Below are positions 1-8,577 of a DNA stretch of 64,000 nucleotides, one piece after another. Within the stretch, counting starts at the first letter, position 1, and each line of letters opens with the position of its first letter. This DNA comes from CAZCDS01 sp964497585. Lineage in GTDB: Bacteria > Desulfobacterota > Desulfomonilia > Desulfomonilales > Desulfomonilaceae. The translations under genes were made by a program, and so were the position numbers. The notes below the pieces were generated by a model that was not told the origin of the DNA, ran no database searches, and saw only the letters and a program-made list of their open reading frames with translations. The DNA lies in assembly GCA_964497585.1 (NCBI GenBank), contig CAZCDS010000002.1, positions 62,001 through 126,000 on the forward strand, read 5' to 3'.

Positions 1-1484
1 GGCAGGTCGCGGTGCTGGTGCCCACCACGGTTCTCGCTCAGCAGCACTATGATACGGTCGTCCGCAGGTTAAACAGCTATCCCTTTGAAGTGGACGTACT
101 GTCCCGTTTTCGCACCAACGCGGAGCAGAAGGACATACTGCGGCGTTTGCAAGAGGGCTCGCTCGACCTCATCGTGGGTACCCACAGACTCTTGCAGAAT
201 GACGTCACGTTCCGGGATCTCGGGCTCATCGTGGTCGACGAAGAGCACCGATTCGGGGTGGCCCACAAGGAGAAGATCAAGAAGTACAAGGCCCGAATAG
301 ACGTGTTGACGCTGACCGCCACCCCGATCCCCCGAACGTTGCACATGTCACTCACAGGAATTCGAGACCTTTCTCTCATAGAGACGCCGCCGGTAAACAG
401 GAAATCGATCCGTACCCGGGTGCTGAAGCAATCGGATGATGTTATTCGGGACGCGCTTCTCCGAGAACTCAGCAGGGGAGGCCAGGCATTCTATCTGCAC
501 AACCGGGTGCGTACGATTTTCAGACGTGCGTCAGCACTCCAGCGTCTCGTTCCCGAGGGCAGGTTCGGGGTGGCACATGGCCAGATGTCCTCTCGGGAGC
601 TTGAGCAGGTAATGCTTGACTTCGTGCGCGGACGGTTCGACGTCCTCGTCTGCACGAGCATCATTGAATCTGGCCTTGATATTCCCCGAGCAAACACGAT
701 CATCATAGAGCGCGCCGACACGTTCGGTCTCGCGGATCTGTACCAGTTGCGCGGTCGTGTAGGGCGCTCCCATGTCCGGGCCTATGCCTATCTCCTCACC
801 CCCCCGGAAGCCCTCATGACCTCTGACGCGGTGAAGAGACTGGCAGTGATCCAGGAACACTCGGATCTCGGCCAGGGATTCCGCATCGCGATGCGGGACA
901 TGGAGATCCGTGGCGCTGGGAACATCCTCGGTACCTCACAGTCAGGTCACGTGGCCCTGGTGGGGTACGAGATGTACTTGAATCTTCTGGAACAGGCCGT
1001 GAAGGAAATCAAGGGCGAATCGCCTCCACCGAGAATCGATCCCGAGATCAGATTGAAGCTGGAAGCCATGGTCCCTGAGGACTACGTGCCTGACCCCCGG
1101 CAAAGGATGAATCTCTACAAGAGACTCTCCAGAGCCCGGGACGAAAGCAGGATTGAAGAGGTCGAGGAAGAGATGCTCGACCTGTATGGAAAGGCGCCTG
1201 TGCAAGTATCCAACCTCCTACGCGTCATGCGAATCAGGCAAAAGATGAAGCTTCTGGGGATTGCAAGGCTCGAATATAACAAACAAAATCTTGTCCTTGC
1301 CTTTGACCCCACGACGCCGGTTAAACCTGAGGCCCTGGTTGCCTGGGCTCACCAGGATCCCACGAGCCTGAGACTCCTGCCGGGAGATCGCCTCGTGTAT
1401 CGAATCGGAGACGTGGAGCAAGACGCGCGGATTGCGGGAGCCTTTGATTTGCTTGACAAATTGGAGAGGATCGCGTCCGGCTGA
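1..1484 (+). CDS. mfd: Transcription-repair coupling factor Mfd, C-terminal part (5' end outside window)
   Basis: The reading frame is open from the first base, so this is the 3' portion of a gene entering from the left; the GTG at 12 is internal. Visible are the second half of the SF2 translocase core (DEEH box in VVDEEHRFG, motif III in TLTATPIPRTL, motif VI in QLRGRVGRS) and the C-terminal Mfd-specific domain that regulates the motor and UvrA contact. Mfd removes RNA polymerase stalled at lesions and recruits UvrA. The long LLQNDVTFRDLGL-type stretch and the C-terminal domain fit Mfd rather than RecG, which shares the translocase motifs. About 494 codons are present of a family length near 1150. 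The stop codon lies inside an inverted repeat. Confidence 0.97.
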   Translation, partial: QVAVLVPTTVLAQQHYDTVVRRLNSYPFEVDVLSRFRTNAEQKDILRRLQEGSLDLIVGTHRLLQNDVTFRDLGLIVVDEEHRFGVAHKEKIKKYKARIDVLTLTATPIPRTLHMSLTGIRDLSLIETPPVNRKSIRTRVLKQSDDVIRDALLRELSRGGQAFYLHNRVRTIFRRASALQRLVPEGRFGVAHGQMSSRELEQVMLDFVRGRFDVLVCTSIIESGLDIPRANTIIIERADTFGLADLYQLRGRVGRSHVRAYAYLLTPPEALMTSDAVKRLAVIQEHSDLGQGFRIAMRDMEIRGAGNILGTSQSGHVALVGYEMYLNLLEQAVKEIKGESPPPRIDPEIRLKLEAMVPEDYVPDPRQRMNLYKRLSRARDESRIEEVEEEMLDLYGKAPVQVSNLLRVMRIRQKMKLLGIARLEYNKQNLVLAFDPTTPVKPEALVAWAHQDPTSLRLLPGDRLVYRIGDVEQDARIAGAFDLLDKLERIASG

Positions 1485-1504
1485 TCCGAGCTCGCGCGGA
1501 TCAG
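1481..1504 (+). terminator. GC-rich hairpin at the mfd stop
   Basis: CTGATCCG (1481-1488) and CGGATCAG (1497-1504) form a perfect 8-bp stem around an 8-nt loop; the mfd TGA lies inside the left arm. There is no downstream T-run, so termination function is only suggested by position. Confidence 0.35.
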
Positions 1505-1787
1505 TCAAGATCGCAAACGTTTTCGAACGCCGCCACCGGACTATGAAGAGACGGATCTGTCCCAAAGAATATGAAATTCCGTGCCATCCCTTCTCCGCGG
1601 CTCACAGAAGCTTTTGGGTGGCACCGTCCAGGCCGAGCGTGGTAAGTGTCTTCGTAAGACCGTCCCTGTTGTCGATTTTTTCGCAAGTCCGTGATCCGAG
1701 GAGGCAAAACGTGGAATCCGCGTTCGCCGGGGATTGAAAAAAGGAGGCATTTCAGCTAAGGGTAAACCAGCCGATGGAACGGAGAAG

Positions 1788-3059
1788 ATGAAACTTCATA
1801 CAGTTTGCACGACACTCCTATTTCTCGCGGCGTTGTGGTTGGCATGCCCGGTCCACGCGCGTGAGTACGCCGATAAAATAGCCGCGGTTGTCAACGGTGA
1901 CGTGATCCTCTTCTCGGACATCGAGAAGCACAAGCGACCGATAGTAAGGCAACTCAACAGACTCCCTCTCGGAATCGTGCCACCGGGCAAATGGCCCACG
2001 GAAAAGGAAATCCTTGATGAGCTGATCGTGATGCGGTTGCTCGAGCAGGAGGCCAAACAAAAGAAAATCGTGGTGACCGATGCGCAGGTGGACGCGGCCA
2101 TAGACGCTCTTACCAAGAGAAACCGCGTTTCTAGAGACAAGTTCATGATGTACCTCGCGGCCAATCGTGTCGGGCCAAGCGAGTACCGTAAGCTGATGAA
2201 GCGCCAGTTCATGTTGAACCGGCTCATCACCGAGGAGGTCACCCGCAAGGTCCCGCTCCGGGAAGAGGATGCGCAGCAGTATTTCAAAAAGAATCGGGAT
2301 AAGATCAACGAGCAATACGAGGAGCTGGTTAAGAGCCACACGCCGGCCCGTCCCCCGACCAGGGAACCCAAACCCAACATCCCAAAGTACGTAACGAAGC
2401 ATCTGGGCGGTCGTGTGCGGCTTAAGCAGATTACTCTGCCCGTGCCCCCCGGAGCTGGGAAAAAAGATGCAGAGCGCATCCTTGCCAAGGCGAAAAGAAT
2501 CCAACGGGAAGTGATGACCGGGGCCGATTTTGGAAAGCTTGCCAAGAAATACTCCGTCGATTCCTTCGCAAAGTCGGGCGGCGACCTAGGGATGATGAGA
2601 GCAAAGGACCTTCGCCCTCAGTACCGGAAGATCGTCGAAGTTCTGGATGTGGGAGAGGTAAGTCGTCCGATTCCGGGTCGGCAGGGGATGGTGATCCTCT
2701 ATCTGGCTGAGGCCAAGGGGAGAGTGGCCAAGAGGGTTCCGCTCCCGGAAAAAATCCGCAAGAGACTGGAACAACAATGGCGGGAGAAATACGAGGAGGC
2801 TAAAGCCCGGCGGGAGCGAAAGGCTGGCCGGGGTAACTCGAACAGATCCAGGCACGCTGCGGGGTCGGAAAGGGCTGAAGCAAAACGAAACTCCAAGCCA
2901 GTGAAAGATCTGGGAATACTCTCTCCCGAAGAAACGAAGGAATACAAGGAAGTTCGGGAAAAGGTCTACGCCGTTCTGAGGAACCGAAAAATCGAGGCCC
3001 GGATGAAGGACTGGATCCAGGAACTCAAGAAGAACGCGATAATCGAGGTGAAACTCTAG
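1788..3059 (+). CDS. SurA/PpiC-type periplasmic peptidyl-prolyl cis-trans isomerase
   Basis: Predicted periplasmic chaperone/foldase for outer-membrane proteins, 423 residues. The ATG at 1788 is preferred because it begins a clear signal peptide ending near ACPVHA (residue 24), with GGAG 4-7 nt upstream; an in-frame TTG at 1734 would add 18 residues unlike a signal. The mature protein starts with the SurA N-terminal signature (VVNGDVILFSDIEKH). One parvulin domain follows at about residues 207-309 (KQITLPV, KKYSVDSFAKSGGDLG, GQGM-like RQGMVILY). A basic, low-complexity insertion (about 345-395) precedes a final conserved helix. Only one parvulin domain is present, against two in E. coli SurA, which is common in Desulfobacterota. 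A plain PpiC/PrsA-like assignment is the alternative. Confidence 0.85.
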   Translation: MKLHTVCTTLLFLAALWLACPVHAREYADKIAAVVNGDVILFSDIEKHKRPIVRQLNRLPLGIVPPGKWPTEKEILDELIVMRLLEQEAKQKKIVVTDAQVDAAIDALTKRNRVSRDKFMMYLAANRVGPSEYRKLMKRQFMLNRLITEEVTRKVPLREEDAQQYFKKNRDKINEQYEELVKSHTPARPPTREPKPNIPKYVTKHLGGRVRLKQITLPVPPGAGKKDAERILAKAKRIQREVMTGADFGKLAKKYSVDSFAKSGGDLGMMRAKDLRPQYRKIVEVLDVGEVSRPIPGRQGMVILYLAEAKGRVAKRVPLPEKIRKRLEQQWREKYEEAKARRERKAGRGNSNRSRHAAGSERAEAKRNSKPVKDLGILSPEETKEYKEVREKVYAVLRNRKIEARMKDWIQELKKNAIIEVKL

Positions 3060-3512
3060 AAGAGCAGCCTACCGGATCGAAAAGTGGAAGTTCTTTGGGA
3101 GGGGGACCGGGGTATGGGCGCTGACTTAGACTCAACATGACGATACTTGAGAGTGCAAATACGGGGAACCGCGAAACGTATGAGCGCTCTGAAGAGGGAA
3201 ACTTTCCCCTATCCCTCCTTTGCTTACGGGGGAGAGGGATAGGGGCCCCCGTTAAAAAAGGGGAGAGGGGGGAGTGTGTCACAGGCGGAGCAGGACGAAC
3301 GGCTGGTGTCAGCGCATATGGGGGTGAAGTGCCTTTCTGTTAAAAGGTCCTCCCCCGTAGGCTCTTGCCCATTGAGATGGTTTCCCCCGGTGACTCGAAT
3401 TCCGGTCTGCACGGGTGCATGAAACGGGCCACCACCTCGCGTCTAACTCCACGGGCATCCCTTCGCAGGTCACTGATTTTCTTTCCGGCAAGATGCCTTT
3501 CGAAAGCAGCCG
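3060..3512. repeat. Intergenic region with a copy of the G/C-run repeat (about 3205-3290)
   Basis: No credible gene is seen in this 450-base gap. It contains CCCCTATCCCTCC/GGGAGAGGGATAGGGG, an imperfect inverted repeat, then GGGGAGAGGGGGGA followed by a TCACAGGCGG tail. A similar order of G-run and TCACAGGCG tail recurs near 60221 and 7260-7343. The remainder presumably carries the mreB promoter, but no strong -35/-10 pair was recognised. Confidence 0.5.
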
Positions 3513-4544
3513 ATGCTTCTTGACTTCTTAGCATCCAAGGTCTCCAAAGACCTTGCCATAGATCTGGGTACAGCGAACACGCTCGTCTATACGAGGGGCA
3601 AAGGAATCGTGCTCAACGAACCCTCGGTTCTTGCCATTCGCCAGAAGGACGGACGACATTCGGAGATCTGGATCGGGGAAGAGGCCAAGAAGATGATCGG
3701 TCGCGTCCCAGGATCGATCACGGTGTTTCGGCCGCTGCGGGAAGGGGTCATAGCCAACTTCGAAGTGGCCAGCTTGATGCTCAGGTACTTCATCCGCAAG
3801 GTCCACGGCCGCAAATCCTTTGTCAAACCGAGAGTAATCGTGTCGGTGCCGTCGGGTGTCACCCCTGTAGAGAGGCGCGCTGTGCGAGACTCGACGCTCA
3901 ACGCGGGTGCCCATGAGGTCTTCATCGTGGACGAGGCCATGGCCGCGGCCATGGGCGCAGGCCTGCCCGTAACGGAACCCCTGAGCAACATGATCGTGGA
4001 CATCGGCGGGGGCACCACGGAAGTGGCGATCATATCTCTCACAGGAGTAGTCTACTGCAATTCAACCAAGGTTGCCGGCGACAAGCTCGATATGGACATA
4101 CTCAATTTCATCCGCAAGAACTACAACCTCCTGATCGGGCCATCCACCGCGGAACAGATCAAGATCCTCATCGGACGCGCTTTTCCCGAAAACGAAGGCG
4201 AAGAGGTCGACGTGAAAGGCAGAGATCTGATGGACGGTATCCCTAAGACCATAACGGTCAGCTCCGCGGACATCACCCGCGCTATCATGGATTCGGTCAA
4301 CTCCATAGTGGACAGCGTCAGACAGGCGCTGGAGCAATGTCCTCCCGAGCTGGCCGCGGACATCATCGACACGGGGATCGTCCTCACCGGAGGTGGCGCG
4401 CTCCTCAAGAACCTCGATGAGCGGGTACGTCGCGAGATCGGGGTACCGGTCGTCGTCCCTGATGATCCCCTCTCAACCGTTGCCCGGGGCGCCGGCAAGA
4501 TGCTCGACGATATCGATCTGCTCCGGGAAATCGCGGCCACCTAG
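3513..4544 (+). CDS. mreB: Rod shape-determining protein MreB
   Basis: Bacterial actin homologue that organises lateral cell-wall synthesis on the inner face of the cytoplasmic membrane. It is full length at 343 residues. The phosphate-1 motif is near residue 17 (DLGTANTLVY), the phosphate-2 motif near 163 (DIGGGTTEVAII), and the adenosine motif near 293 (TGGGALLKNLD). The N-terminal LASKVSKDLAIDLGTAN is typical of MreB. The mreC and mreD genes usually downstream are not here; the next gene is convergent. The organism is therefore probably rod-shaped with mreB separated from mreCD, or this is one of several mreB paralogues. The ribosome-binding site is weak. Confidence 0.97.
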   Translation: MLLDFLASKVSKDLAIDLGTANTLVYTRGKGIVLNEPSVLAIRQKDGRHSEIWIGEEAKKMIGRVPGSITVFRPLREGVIANFEVASLMLRYFIRKVHGRKSFVKPRVIVSVPSGVTPVERRAVRDSTLNAGAHEVFIVDEAMAAAMGAGLPVTEPLSNMIVDIGGGTTEVAIISLTGVVYCNSTKVAGDKLDMDILNFIRKNYNLLIGPSTAEQIKILIGRAFPENEGEEVDVKGRDLMDGIPKTITVSSADITRAIMDSVNSIVDSVRQALEQCPPELAADIIDTGIVLTGGGALLKNLDERVRREIGVPVVVPDDPLSTVARGAGKMLDDIDLLREIAAT

Positions 4545-4630
4545 CGACAAATCCGACCGCGGGGCAGGTAGCTTCTCCCATGAGAGCTTTGCCTCGGAGG
4601 AAAGACCGTGAACGTAATCGCGAACGGGTA

Positions 4631-5407
4631 TCAGCGGACCAACCAGCCGATGAAGTCCAGGAGATGCCGGTTGAACTCCGTTGCTTTTTCGGCCATCACC
4701 AAGTGACCAGCGCCGGGGACTCTTACCAGAGTTGAGCCGGCAATCCTCTCGTGGAGGAACTCAGCGTACTTCACCGGTGTCAGACGATCATCTTCTCCCA
4801 CGATGATCCAAGTGGGAAGGGTGATCTCCCGGAGCCGGTCCATCATGTCGAATTCGTTACACGCGCTCAGGTCTCCGTAAATAATATCTGCCGAGCCCTT
4901 CCGGAATTTCTCCACGACAGCGCTTCGAACATCCTCTGACGCAGAAGGTGAAATAGTGAAGTCTGAAAACATGTCAAGAGTCTTTGCCGGTTCGGTCTTG
5001 AGCCCCTCCAGTACGGTCGGCATGACTTTGAGACGCGCTCCGGAACCGACGATTCCTATGGCCTTAAGCCAGTGAGGGGGATCGACCGCGAGCTGGAGAG
5101 CGATGGCGCCACCGAGCGAGTTGCCCACGAGCATCACCTGCCGCACACCCAGCGCCTCAACCACGTCAGTAACCCACTGTGCATACGCGTCCACGGAGCT
5201 CTCACCGGGCGGCTCTGACCGCCCGTGACCGGGTAACTCAACCGCCACGGTGTTCATCGCGTCGGCCATGGCGTCCAGTTGTCCCCGCCAATCATCGCGA
5301 TCGCCACCCGAGCCATGAACGAAGACGATGGTGATGACCGAAGGGTCAAGAGTCGCAGGTTGGGCTTCGTACCCCAGTGTTCTTCCTCGAATCGATACCT
5401 CGGGCAT
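4631..5407 (-). CDS. Alpha/beta hydrolase
   Basis: 258-residue serine hydrolase of the alpha/beta fold. The oxyanion-hole motif is HGSGG (residues 31-35), the nucleophile elbow GNSLGG puts Ser at 97, the acid is Asp207 in VGEDDRLTP and the base is His235 in PGAGH. The cap region between them is short. The fold covers esterases, C-C bond hydrolases such as MhpC and non-haem perhydrolases, so the substrate cannot be named. It is the last gene of a minus-strand set, 33 nt after glgC, so co-transcription with glgC is likely, though no metabolic link to glycogen is evident. Confidence 0.85.
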   Translation of the reverse strand: MPEVSIRGRTLGYEAQPATLDPSVITIVFVHGSGGDRDDWRGQLDAMADAMNTVAVELPGHGRSEPPGESSVDAYAQWVTDVVEALGVRQVMLVGNSLGGAIALQLAVDPPHWLKAIGIVGSGARLKVMPTVLEGLKTEPAKTLDMFSDFTISPSASEDVRSAVVEKFRKGSADIIYGDLSACNEFDMMDRLREITLPTWIIVGEDDRLTPVKYAEFLHERIAGSTLVRVPGAGHLVMAEKATEFNRHLLDFIGWLVR

Positions 5408-5440
5408 GGCTACCTCACAGCCGGGAATTCAGCGGGTCTC

Positions 5441-6667
5441 CTAGAGCAGGCTGATGCCTCTCGGTACAACGGCTATTCCGCCGGGGGAAATGGTGAAACG
5501 TCGCGCGTCCTCTTCGGCGTCGAGGCCGATCGAGCAGTTCTCCGGGACCTCGACGTTCTTGTCGATGATTGCCCGCCTGATTCGGGCGTTTCTGCCTATC
5601 TGTACCCCATCGAGGAGGACCGACTCCTCCACCAGGCTGTACGAGTTGACCCGTACGTTCGGAGAAAGCACCGACCGGACAACCTTTCCCCCGGAGACGA
5701 TACACCCTCCAGACATGATCGAATCGAGCACAAGTCCTACACGATTGGCGGCCTTTCCTTCACCTCCTGCGAATACCGTCTTGCCCGGGGGAACCTGCTC
5801 TTGATAGGTGCGGATCGGCCATCTTCTGTCGTAAAGGTTGCACTGAGGTACGACCGATACGAGATCCATGTTGGCTTCCCAGTAGGCGTCGATAGTACCG
5901 ATGTCCCGCCAATATCGGCTGTTCTCGTCCGTGGCGTCATGGAAGTTGTGGACGTACACCCTGCGGCTCTTTACCATCCGCGGAACCACGTTCTTTCCGA
6001 AGTCGTGGTCTGAAGAGGGATCCTTCGCGTCCGCTATGACATGCTTGACAAGGGTCCGGGTGTCAAAGATGTACACCCCCATGGAGACGAACGCTTTGTC
6101 CGGGTTACCGGGAATGGATCTCGGATTCTTCGGTTTTTCTTCCCATGTCGTGATCCGGAAATCCTCATCGCACCCGATGACGCCGAACGCGCTCGCCGTG
6201 TCCCGATCCACCGCCACGCCAGCCACGGTCAGTTCAGCCTTCTTCTCCTTATGGAACTCGAGCATGTGATTGTAGTTCATCTTGTACACGTGGTCACCCG
6301 AAAGGATGAGTACGCGTTCGGGCCGTTGCTGTTGGAGGATGTAGATATTCTGATAGATACTATCGGCCGTTCCCCGGTACCAACGATCCACATGCCGCTG
6401 CTGCGGGGGAATGCACTCGATGAACTCGTTGAGTTCGTGATTGAAAACACCCCATCCAAGCCTTACGTGGCGGTCCAGGGAGACGGATCGATACTGAGTC
6501 AGAATGTAGATCCTTCGAATGTCGGAATTGAGACAATTGGAGAGTGTGAAATCGATGATCCGATAGATCCCGCCGAAACGAACCGCGGGCTTGGCAAGGT
6601 CTTTGGTCAAGGGGTACAGTCTTTCGCCCCGACCGCCCGCCATGAGGATGCAGAGCGTGTTTTCCAT
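5441..6667 (-). CDS. glgC: Glucose-1-phosphate adenylyltransferase
   Basis: Makes ADP-glucose from ATP and glucose-1-phosphate, the committed step of bacterial glycogen synthesis. The protein has 408 residues, in the usual range. The N-terminal nucleotidyltransferase signature LMAGGRGERLYPLTKDLAKP and GlgC-specific motifs (CLNSDIRRIYILTQYRS, WYRGTADSIYQN, SGDHVYKMNY) are visible. The C-terminal left-handed beta-helix follows, with hexapeptide-like repeats including GCIVSGG and VEESVLLDGVQIG. It lies 14 nt downstream of a receiver-domain gene and upstream of a hydrolase gene, suggesting a three-gene operon in which the receiver protein may act in carbon-storage control (inference). Confidence 0.95.
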   Translation of the reverse strand: MENTLCILMAGGRGERLYPLTKDLAKPAVRFGGIYRIIDFTLSNCLNSDIRRIYILTQYRSVSLDRHVRLGWGVFNHELNEFIECIPPQQRHVDRWYRGTADSIYQNIYILQQQRPERVLILSGDHVYKMNYNHMLEFHKEKKAELTVAGVAVDRDTASAFGVIGCDEDFRITTWEEKPKNPRSIPGNPDKAFVSMGVYIFDTRTLVKHVIADAKDPSSDHDFGKNVVPRMVKSRRVYVHNFHDATDENSRYWRDIGTIDAYWEANMDLVSVVPQCNLYDRRWPIRTYQEQVPPGKTVFAGGEGKAANRVGLVLDSIMSGGCIVSGGKVVRSVLSPNVRVNSYSLVEESVLLDGVQIGRNARIRRAIIDKNVEVPENCSIGLDAEEDARRFTISPGGIAVVPRGISLL

Positions 6668-6681
6668 CTCGAGATCCCGGC

Positions 6682-7035
6682 CTATTCTCCGAGGATTCTT
6701 TTGATTTCGGCCTTGAGTTCCGATGTATCCGAAGACTTCACCACGTAGGCATCGGCACCCCAGGTTGTGTAATCGTCACGGTAATGGCTGTACGCGGTAT
6801 TGAGTATGACGGGGACTCCTTTGTCACGGCCGATGATCTTTTCCAGCGTCTCAATGCCGTCCATCCCGGGCATTTGAATGTCGAGGATGACCAGATCAGG
6901 CACCTCTCGTTCGACCGCGGCCAGCGCCTCCGGCCCGGAGTGAGCGATGGTGACTGCGTATCCCTCGTCTTCCAATTCACGTTTGTACAGTTCGCATATG
7001 TTCTTCTCGTCGTCCACAACGAGTACGTGCTTCAT
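6682..7035 (-). CDS. Single-domain response regulator
   Basis: A stand-alone CheY-like receiver of 117 residues with no output domain. The acidic pair is Asp8/Asp9 (VVDDE), the phospho-acceptor Asp52 (LDIQMPGMDG), the switch Thr80 and the conserved Lys100. Such proteins act by protein-protein contact or as phosphorelay intermediates. It is first in the operon with glgC. No histidine kinase is adjacent, so the partner is unknown. The sequence around the Thr (LNTAYSHYRDDYTTWGADAYVVKSS) is typical of a Desulfobacterota subgroup of lone receivers by my recollection. Confidence 0.9.
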   Translation of the reverse strand: MKHVLVVDDEKNICELYKRELEDEGYAVTIAHSGPEALAAVEREVPDLVILDIQMPGMDGIETLEKIIGRDKGVPVILNTAYSHYRDDYTTWGADAYVVKSSDTSELKAEIKRILGE

Positions 7036-7476
7036 CGATCCGCCTCGCAGCTCTTCCTTGAATAGGAAATCAATCAGGCAGCCTCAACCCACAGTATCCT
7101 AATGTCCCGAGAAAAGACCTGTCAACCTGAAATCGAAATCGTGATTCCGAACGTGGAACCGGCCATTTTCACGGAAGCTGTCCTGCGTTGATGCGTCGTT
7201 TATCGCATGTACCATAATTGGCGTACGCTATGGCCGCGTTCCTGGGGCTCCCAGGATATCCCCCCTCGCCGCCCTTTTTCAAGGCGGCAAATCTCGTTCC
7301 CCCGGTAGCAAAAGCGGACACGCGGATGAAATTTCACAGGCGGTACAACGAACGCGCCTGAACCGCATTGATTCGAGAGCGCAGCGGCGCACGAAGGCCC
7401 TCCCAGGACGACTCTTCGGGACTATCACTTAGGGAGGGTGACGAGCTATCAGAGAATCGCTCCCCGTCTAGGGGGC
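7036..7476. repeat. Intergenic region with a repeat-like segment (about 7257-7345)
   Basis: No gene is supported in this 440-base gap. It holds CCCCCCTCGCCGCCCTTTTTCAAGGCGGC, in which GCCGCC and GGCGGC can form a hairpin, and later TTTCACAGGCGG. These are the same two building blocks, CCCTTTTTCAAGG and TCACAGGCG, found near 60221. The upstream part must contain the promoter of the receiver-glgC operon, but no convincing hexamers were identified. Confidence 0.45.
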
Positions 7477-7728
7477 TCACTTGGATGCCTTGTCCATTTC
7501 CTTGTCAAACGCCTTCCAATACTCCCTGTAACACGCAGCCTGACAACTGGCGCAGGCGTTGGTGGAGAAGGGTGCGGAGCAGGGACAACCGGCCAGGCAA
7601 GCCGAAAGTTTGGCATCTATGTCATCCGCGTAGGCGTATGGTGTCTGGACCGATCCAAGCTGAAGCGGCGCCACGATTGCCAAGGCAGCAAGAATACCGA
7701 TAAGAACATATTTTGCTTTCAAGTTCAT
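7477..7728 (-). CDS. Small secreted cysteine-rich protein of unknown function
   Basis: About 83 residues; not recognised. A hydrophobic signal segment (VLIGILAALAIVA) leads to a likely signal-peptidase site after YAYA. The mature part of about 50 residues has six Cys spaced C-x3-C-x-C-x7-C-x2-C-x3-C, then a charged C-terminus (KAFDKEMDKASK). The start needs care: GGAGGG abuts the ATG at 7728, too close for good initiation, whereas the third codon, TTG at 7722, sits about 7 nt after it. Either gives a signal peptide. Exported disulfide-bonded or metal-binding peptide is the simplest reading. It stands alone just before two small unrelated genes. Confidence 0.55.
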   Translation of the reverse strand: MNLKAKYVLIGILAALAIVAPLQLGSVQTPYAYADDIDAKLSACLAGCPCSAPFSTNACASCQAACYREYWKAFDKEMDKASK

Positions 7729-7795
7729 CCCTCCAGGCGTATTGTTGCTATCGCACGCAGAATAATCACGGGAGCGCTGTTGGTCCCTCGTCCCT

Positions 7796-8020
7796 TCAGT
7801 CCTCCAATTTCGGAAGCTGGGTAATCGCGGCCGTGTCATCGTAATCCGCGGGTCTCCAGTCGTACTCCGCTCGTGTAATTGCCTTCAATTCCAAGAGCTT
7901 CCTCATGACACTGTCAAGCCCCCGGGGAGAAAGCTTGTACTTTTGCATTAACTCGAGATCGGTCATTCGGGCCCGAATGTCCTTCACCAATTCTCTACCG
8001 TCAATCTTCTTCTTTGCCAT
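7796..8020 (-). CDS. Small helical protein, paralogue of the gene at 8100-8339
   Basis: 74 residues from the ATG at 8020, chosen because MAKKKIDGRELVKDIRARMTD starts the recognisable domain; upstream frame is low-quality. The segment DIRARMTDLELMQKYKLSPRGLDSVMRKLLELKAI matches in pattern the neighbour's DVKADMDDSSLMSKYGLNPDLLQMVFRQLIDMELI. I recall this D-(I/V)-x(4)-M-x(3)-LM-x-KY-x-L pattern as a small helical module that also occurs attached to signalling proteins in Desulfobacterota, perhaps a winged-helix-like fold, but no function is established. Likely in one transcript with its neighbour, 79 nt away. Confidence 0.7.
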   Translation of the reverse strand: MAKKKIDGRELVKDIRARMTDLELMQKYKLSPRGLDSVMRKLLELKAITRAEYDWRPADYDDTAAITQLPKLED

Positions 8021-8099
8021 GTCACCGTCCGGCCGGATGTTGGGGACCTTGCGAGGACGGCCGTCCTTCGCCTGCCTCCATACGTATTCCTCCAGAGGC

Positions 8100-8339
8100 T
8101 CAGTCGAGTTTCTCTTCCCTGGCGCGGGTTTCGACCAAGGCCCCGGTGATCTGAGAATCCGAGAGTTTGGTCCTCCCTGCAAGGAGTTCATGGGAAATCA
8201 ATTCCATATCGATGAGTTGCCGGAAGACCATCTGAAGCAGGTCGGGATTCAAACCGTATTTGGACATCAGACTGGAGTCATCCATATCCGCCTTGACATC
8301 CTTGACAAATTCCTCCGCGGGTATTTTCAGCGTCCCCAC
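8100..8339 (-). CDS. Small helical protein, paralogue of the gene at 7796-8020
   Basis: 79 residues with GTG start at 8339, supported by GGGGAGG five nt upstream. It carries the same pattern of one acidic helix, LMSKYGL and a hydrophobic helix ending in MELISHELL as the next gene downstream, then a charged tail. The pair looks like a tandem duplication that has diverged. No catalytic or metal-binding residues, signal peptide or membrane segment are visible, so a cytoplasmic adaptor or small DNA/protein-binding domain is the most one can infer. Confidence 0.75.
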   Translation of the reverse strand: MGTLKIPAEEFVKDVKADMDDSSLMSKYGLNPDLLQMVFRQLIDMELISHELLAGRTKLSDSQITGALVETRAREEKLD

Positions 8340-8577
8340 CCCGACCTCCCCTTTCGCGGGTTACTGCTATTATACTATCTTGGCACAAGATATCCACCGC
8401 ACACGCTCGACAAATACAATTATGGCATTTCCCAAGCTTGATGTCCGAGATTCTCATCAACGGTTCGCCCGGATCCCCCCTCACCAACCGTCGCTCACGG
8501 GGCCTGCGTAGCCTCCCTGCCCGACATGCCGGAATGGTAGCATCTTCCCCGGAAGGTGCTGGTAGGGGCGTTTCGTA

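Noticed and set aside
1484..1787. Small ORFs between mfd and the foldase (for example 1432-1737)
   Set aside because: They overlap mfd out of frame, lack ribosome sites and have no recognisable sequence.
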